From assembly GCF_004135365.1 (NCBI RefSeq), contig NZ_CP035492.1, positions 1,116,001 to 1,180,000 on the forward strand: a stretch of 64,000 nt of DNA, given 5' to 3'. The notes beneath the pieces are model-generated. The model was given only the letters and a program-made list of their open reading frames with translations, was not told the DNA's origin and ran no database searches. This document shows positions 60,901 to 64,000 of this stretch, one piece after another. Position numbers and translations under genes: made by a program. This stretch comes from Paenibacillus protaetiae. Lineage in GTDB: Bacteria; Bacillota; Bacilli; Paenibacillales; Paenibacillaceae. The first letter of the stretch is position 1; each line of letters begins with the position of its first letter.

Positions 60901-61495
60901 TGCCTGTACCTAGCATGTCGACATATCCCGCAGGCTTCGGCTCTGCTGCGAATGGATTTTTAAGACTGTTATCCAGCGGAGTCTGGTTGCTCATCAGCAC
61001 AACCTTTAACCCTTTATTATTGATATATTGATCCCACTGCTGATCGCCTCTGCCCATCAAATCCAATGTTGGCGCAGCGGCTCCTGTCGGATGGGCAACT
61101 ACAAGATAAGACGACTTCGCTTTAATGACGCCTGTAAGCTTCAGCATGCTCCAGCTGCCTGTCGCGCCGGTTTTGTAATCACTGCCCGGATCCGCATATT
61201 GGATCGACCAGCCATTAAGATCCACGTCTTCATCCGTCGGATTATACAGCTCGATAAAACCGTTCGTGGCATACGTATCATCAGCCCGTTTTAATCCGCC
61301 GCCGTAAACCTGGTTAATGATAATGTGCGGAACGCTGACATTGTATATGCCATCCGTATCGTAGGGTACGCCCAACTGAGGCGCTGACGGTGCTTCTCCC
61401 TCTGCCGCTGCCGCTATACCAGTAAGCATCGTACCGACAGAAAGCTGCACAGCCATCGCGACCGACACGATTTTTTTCGTTTTTGCCGATTTCAA
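57998..61495 (-). CDS. SLH-anchored choice-of-anchor I protein with LTD domain
   Basis: The 1165-residue secreted protein has a signal peptide (about 1-31), a lamin-tail domain (about 50-215; VPHIIINQVYGGG, GFIELYNPTDEDVDLNGWSIQY), a putative Ig-like segment (about 265-350), a choice-of-anchor I beta-propeller (about 370-890; DGRYVLTADEAEPRTG, GPEGIDFIPA), a Big_2 domain (about 895-970) and three SLH domains (about 989-1033, 1048-1095, 1112-1160) that bind pyruvylated wall polymer. Similar proteins occur near alkaline phosphatases and nucleases, so a phosphate-scavenging role is possible. It is transcribed alone. Confidence 0.9.
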   Translation of the reverse strand: MKSAKTKKIVSVAMAVQLSVGTMLTGIAAAAEGEAPSAPQLGVPYDTDGIYNVSVPHIIINQVYGGGLKRADDTYATNGFIELYNPTDEDVDLNGWSIQYADPGSDYKTGATGSWSMLKLTGVIKAKSSYLVVAHPTGAAAPTLDLMGRGDQQWDQYINNKGLKVVLMSNQTPLDNSLKNPFAAEPKPAGYVDMLGTGSNDPGSKIDGYETASPSGSAEGTSKKKAVRRTSFQDTDNNKQDFEQIDYEKPAPDKLATYEPHDGEDGVWLSIVTPSLPSGYVNQTYEAVMETVGGYGSYTYEADGLPEGLSITSGGIISGTPTAEASNVKVTVTATDAEDSSIQVTKSFDLNISRAAIQSFKDTLNITKIAEYAVGTTNPDGGVAEIVKYNKENQKFYLVNGSANPPSLDIVSLDTDNGQLEKEKSVPVKQLSETGGFTFGDLTSVVVDYATKRVYAAVQAADPAVKGKILALDYEGDLKASYTAGVQPDMITTTSDGRYVLTADEAEPRTGVLEEDAPGSVTIVDTQTGESTQVYFDQTSVIAQDVHIRGQVVDGVYTGQGSPEEAFKDFEPEYIAVSSDNKSAYVTLQENNAIAKIDIPSRSVVSVGSLGYKDFSKPENALDLQADGIINFETAPFYGAYMPDGVAYYSVNGEHYLLTANEGDATEWPAEDPILTNIAKIKDLKGGLDPASDAYNFLKNTTKYDSDEGLTDRGNDSIYLLGGRSFSVWNADSLKQVYDSGSDFEVITGERDAEHFNVSNDDNEMDARSKKKGPEPEGIETGVVGNHTFAFIGLERTSGIMTYDVTDPEQPVFANYTNSRKFEDKDGRLNLDTFSGPEGIDFIPAAESPTGLPLLLVAYEVGGRVGVYQLDVTKVTLNTSSLPLTEGGRTAQLHAVVEPADEEGSTAVTWSSSDTAVAAVDADGKVRPIKAGTAVITAISADGYGSGEAQVVVTAKPEDSDHTPSQPSTPSTPAEPENPGAAPGDSPAFTDVQGHWAADAINKLASAGILTGMPDGTFKPDQLMTRAEYSAVLFRVLGLGSGKETSAFNDIAPDAWYHNYIDALAQEGIISGFEDGSFRPDQPITREEAFVLLYRAVKDKLPAANGSAPGFAFTDSDSISAWAREAVQALYAAGVVQGNADGKLYPKQSTTRAEIAQIAAAFIQQ

Positions 61496-61679
61496 GTTTC
61501 AATCACTCCTTCATTCGTTTGATTTATAGTGTAGTTTAAGGAGAAATTGTTTGTCCTTTGTTAACACAGGCGTTAATTTTTAGTAAAATTTAACATTTAT
61601 TTGGGTGTATCAAGCAATAAGACCTGCTTCCAAAGCCAGAGCATATCCGATGAAATGCAATTCCCCTCCTTGAAACGTT

Positions 61680-61714
61680 AGAACCGGTCCCCCCTATCGG
61701 GAGAACCGGTTCTA
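61680..61714. terminator. Hairpin downstream of the DJ-1-like gene
   Basis: AGAACCGGT and ACCGGTTCT pair around an inner CCC/GGG stem. It lies just after the stop of the gene at 61732 but lacks a clear T-run. Confidence 0.5.
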
Positions 61715-61731
61715 CTTATCATGGAGATTAC

Positions 61732-62301
61732 CTATTCGATTGCAGCCGTATAATACGGGTAATCCATCATTGCTTGTATTTGGCGGGCGGCCGACGAACC
61801 ATATAACCGTTCAACAAAAAACAAACCCAAATCAATTGATGCCGACACGCCGCCGCCTGTAAATATATGGCCGTCCTGTACATATCTTTCCCGGCTTACC
61901 TGCCCGCAATAAGGCTCCAGCAAGTCGTAGGCGCTGGAATTGGTCGTCGCCGTCTTGCCGGCCAGAAAACCTGCAGCCCCAAGCAGCAGCGCCCCTGTAC
62001 AGACGGATACTTTGTAAGGCGCATTCGCTGCGGTCTGAAGCCATGCAACAAAAGCCTCGTCGAACCGGAGCTGCCTCGTGGCCATACCGCCGGGCACAAA
62101 TACAACATCGTAGCCGGACAAGTCCGGAAGCACTTCGTCCATCTGCAGCTTAAGCCCTTTGTCGTCCGTAATCTGCGGTTTATCCGAGCAAAACGCCCAC
62201 GATAATTCAGCCTGCAATATACGAAGCCGCGTTACCGCATCATAAAACCCGATAAAATCCAGCGTCGTCATTCCGTCGAACAATACAAATGCAACCTTCA
62301 T
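61732..62301 (-). CDS. DJ-1/PfpI-family protein (isonitrile-hydratase-like)
   Basis: The 189-residue single-domain protein has the DJ-1/PfpI nucleophile elbow VSVCTGALLLGAAG (Cys101) and the VVFVPGG strand, followed by GKTATTNSSAYDLL as in isocyanide hydratase-type members. Its catalytic partners are probably Asp17 and Thr102. ATG 62301 is preceded by AGGTGG; the open frame upstream has no site. Its reaction could be isonitrile hydration, glyoxalase-III-like or unknown. Confidence 0.82.
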   Translation of the reverse strand: MKVAFVLFDGMTTLDFIGFYDAVTRLRILQAELSWAFCSDKPQITDDKGLKLQMDEVLPDLSGYDVVFVPGGMATRQLRFDEAFVAWLQTAANAPYKVSVCTGALLLGAAGFLAGKTATTNSSAYDLLEPYCGQVSRERYVQDGHIFTGGGVSASIDLGLFFVERLYGSSAARQIQAMMDYPYYTAAIE

Positions 62302-62330
62302 CCCAGCCACCTGACCTTTCTTCGAATGAA

Positions 62331-62370
62331 ATAAAAAAAGTATTTGACCGTTAGTTCGGTCAAATACTTT
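62331..62370 (-). terminator. Terminator after the GH3 gene
   Basis: AAAGTATTTGACCG and CGGTCAAATACTTT form a perfect 14-bp stem around TTAGTT. The minus strand continues with a run of T residues. Confidence 0.82.
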
Positions 62371-62499
62371 CGCCCAGGCGTACGGCAATTAGACATATGT
62401 GCTCCCCCGCGGTATTCCGCGTTACGCCAGTTACACATACCAAATATTTACTTCTATTATAGGCGGGGAACCGTCTCCGCATCAATAGGGATTTAAAAG

Positions 62500-64000
62500 T
62501 TATTTTACAAGCCGGAAGGTTTGAACCGCAGTATCGCGGCTGTTCGGCCCGACATGCACCTCAAAGAGCCCTGCATCGCTTGCAAAAGTCAAATCGGAAT
62601 GATAATAACGAAGCTGTTCCTCTGTCAGCGTGAATTGTACATCGGCCGATTCGCCAGGCTCCAGCTTCAGCTTGCGATAGCCTTTCAGCTCTTTTAACGG
62701 ACGAACCACTTCACCGGCCAAATCACGAACGTAAAGCTGAACCACTTCTTCACCGGCCGTCTTTCCCGCGTTGGTCACCTGCACCGATACCGTCAGCTTG
62801 TCCGTCTCGCCCATCTCGGCTGCGGAGATCGCCAGATCGCCATATGCGAACTCCGTATAGCTAAGCCCAAAGCCAAAAGGAAATAAAGGCGCGTTAGGAA
62901 TATCCAAATATTTCGAGACATACCGCTGGTCTGCATTCGCCGGCGTAAGCGGACGGCCCGTATTGTATGAATTATAATATACCGGAACCTGTCCGACCGA
63001 ATAAGGGAATGACATCGTCAGACGCCCGGCCGGATTCACGCTGCCGTACAGCACATCGGCTATCGCATTGCCGCCTTCCGTGCCCGGATACCACGCTTCC
63101 AGCACCGCATCCGCAACATCAATAATGCCGTGAAGATCAAGCGGACGTCCGTTAAACAAGACGGCGACAACCGGTTTGCCCAGCTGCTGCAGCCGGTATG
63201 CCAGCTGCAGCTGTACTTCCGGCAGGCGTATATCCGACCGGCTGCCGGCTTCTCCGCTCATCTCGGAAGCTTCGCCCAGCGCGAGCACAATTACATCCGC
63301 GTCTTGTGCAGCGAGGATCGCTTGCTGCGCCTGCGCTTCAGTGCCGCTTGTAATGCCGCAGCCCTCTGCAACGGCGATGCGGGAAACATCCGTTTTGCCG
63401 GCCAGCCCGGCGAACAGCTGAACCGCTTCATCTTGGGAGCCCCATATCGACCACGGCCCCAACACATCTCCGCTTTGCGCGAATGGGCCGATCAGCGCTA
63501 TTTTCTGCTCCGCCCGCAGCGGCAGCACGTTTTCATTTTTAAGCAAAACGCATGACTTGGCCGCTATTTCCCGTGCCGCTTGGCGGTGCTCATCGCATAA
63601 AATGATTTCCTTCTCGCGCTGCTCGTCCGCACCTCGGAACGGGTTGTCGAACAAGCCAAGCTTGTCCTTCAGCTGCAGTACGCGCAGCACCGATTCATTG
63701 ATCCATTCCTCATCCACTTGGCCGGATTGCACAAGCTCCTTTAACGACTGAGCGTAACAAGAACTCATCATTTCCATATCGACGCCCGCTGCAATCGCTT
63801 TGTGCGCCGCTTCCGCGTTATCCTCCGCTGCGCCGTGCGGAATCATTTCCTGAACAGCGCCCCAGTCCGAAATCAGGACGCCGTCGAATCCCCATTCCTC
63901 ACGAAGCAAATCGCGCATCAGCTTGCGGTTTCCGGTAGCCGGAATGCCGTCGACAACGTTAAACGAAGTCATGACGAGCTCGCAGCCTTCCTCCAGCGCC
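62500..64000 (-). CDS. Glycoside hydrolase family 3 beta-glucosidase-like enzyme (5' end outside window)
   Basis: The visible 500 residues cover the end of the GH3 TIM barrel, with MTSFNVVDGIPATGN and the catalytic nucleophile Asp in VLISDWGAV. The alpha/beta sandwich follows (KIALIGPFAQSGDV, VIVLALGEASEMSGEAGSRSDI with the likely acid/base Glu) and then the C-terminal fibronectin-III-like domain (VTNAGKTAGEEVVQLYVRD). The frame is open to the window end, upstream of the ATG at 63972, so the true start is outside. It probably hydrolyses beta-linked oligosaccharides in the cytosol. Confidence 0.92.
   Translation of the reverse strand, partial: ALEEGCELVMTSFNVVDGIPATGNRKLMRDLLREEWGFDGVLISDWGAVQEMIPHGAAEDNAEAAHKAIAAGVDMEMMSSCYAQSLKELVQSGQVDEEWINESVLRVLQLKDKLGLFDNPFRGADEQREKEIILCDEHRQAAREIAAKSCVLLKNENVLPLRAEQKIALIGPFAQSGDVLGPWSIWGSQDEAVQLFAGLAGKTDVSRIAVAEGCGITSGTEAQAQQAILAAQDADVIVLALGEASEMSGEAGSRSDIRLPEVQLQLAYRLQQLGKPVVAVLFNGRPLDLHGIIDVADAVLEAWYPGTEGGNAIADVLYGSVNPAGRLTMSFPYSVGQVPVYYNSYNTGRPLTPANADQRYVSKYLDIPNAPLFPFGFGLSYTEFAYGDLAISAAEMGETDKLTVSVQVTNAGKTAGEEVVQLYVRDLAGEVVRPLKELKGYRKLKLEPGESADVQFTLTEEQLRYYHSDLTFASDAGLFEVHVGPNSRDTAVQTFRLVK

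Overview
The window looks like chromosomal DNA of a spore-forming Paenibacillus-type Firmicute (Bacillales). The evidence is a cortex hydrolase very close to CwlJ, four complete germinant-receptor loci, a collagen-like exosporium-type protein, an S-layer-homology (SLH) protein, copper-amine-oxidase-N-type and Asp-box secreted proteins, AGGAGG-type ribosome binding sites with frequent GTG/TTG starts, and mid-range GC. I saw no rRNA, tRNA, CRISPR array, phage or intact insertion sequence.

Layout. 1-6150: the tail of a short-chain dehydrogenase (SDR), cwlJ, then a tightly overlapping operon of acyl-CoA ligase, thiolase, FAS1-type dehydratase half, MaoC hydratase half, ketoreductase and FMN-dependent enoyl-reductase/nitronate-monooxygenase-like protein. 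This is a complete reverse-beta-oxidation-like enzyme set, but its thiolase lacks the second catalytic cysteine. 6280-24080: mostly regulator/enzyme pairs: TetR with a DHA2 exporter, Crp-like with a HAD phosphatase, MerR with an epimerase, BlaI with BlaR1, HxlR with NmrA, MerR with an SDR. A collagen-like protein, a BBE-type flavoprotein and small membrane or lipoproteins lie among them. 24165-54386: four germinant-receptor loci, each with A, B and C subunit genes in a different order (B-A-C on the plus strand; A-C-D-B, D-B-A-C and A-C-B-D on the minus strand). Three also carry a very small membrane-protein gene ('D'); the 47-codon one at 50427-50570 is easy to miss. Between the loci lie a NlpC/P60 lipoprotein, a cupin, an IF-3 paralogue, two acyltransferase-3 membrane proteins, a TetR/SDR unit, GNAT acetyltransferases, secreted proteins, a GntR/MFS pair and a threonine-aldolase-like enzyme. 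54558-64000: coproporphyrinogen/protoporphyrinogen oxidase, a GT2-LABN-MerR operon, a large SLH-anchored protein, a DJ-1/PfpI protein and the 3' part of a GH3 glycosidase that runs off the window.

The common theme is spore formation and germination. Four receptor loci together with cwlJ suggest an organism with broad or layered germinant recognition. The collagen-like, BBE-like and cupin proteins could be spore-surface components, but that is inference.

Quality warning. Five genes (TetR 6712-7292, collagen-like 13506-14491, BlaR1-like 16754-19020, SDR 22618-23621, SDR 32164-32981) each become intact if exactly one base is restored in or near a homopolymer. This uniform pattern suggests under-called homopolymers in the assembly more than five independent pseudogenes, although real mutation or phase variation is not excluded.
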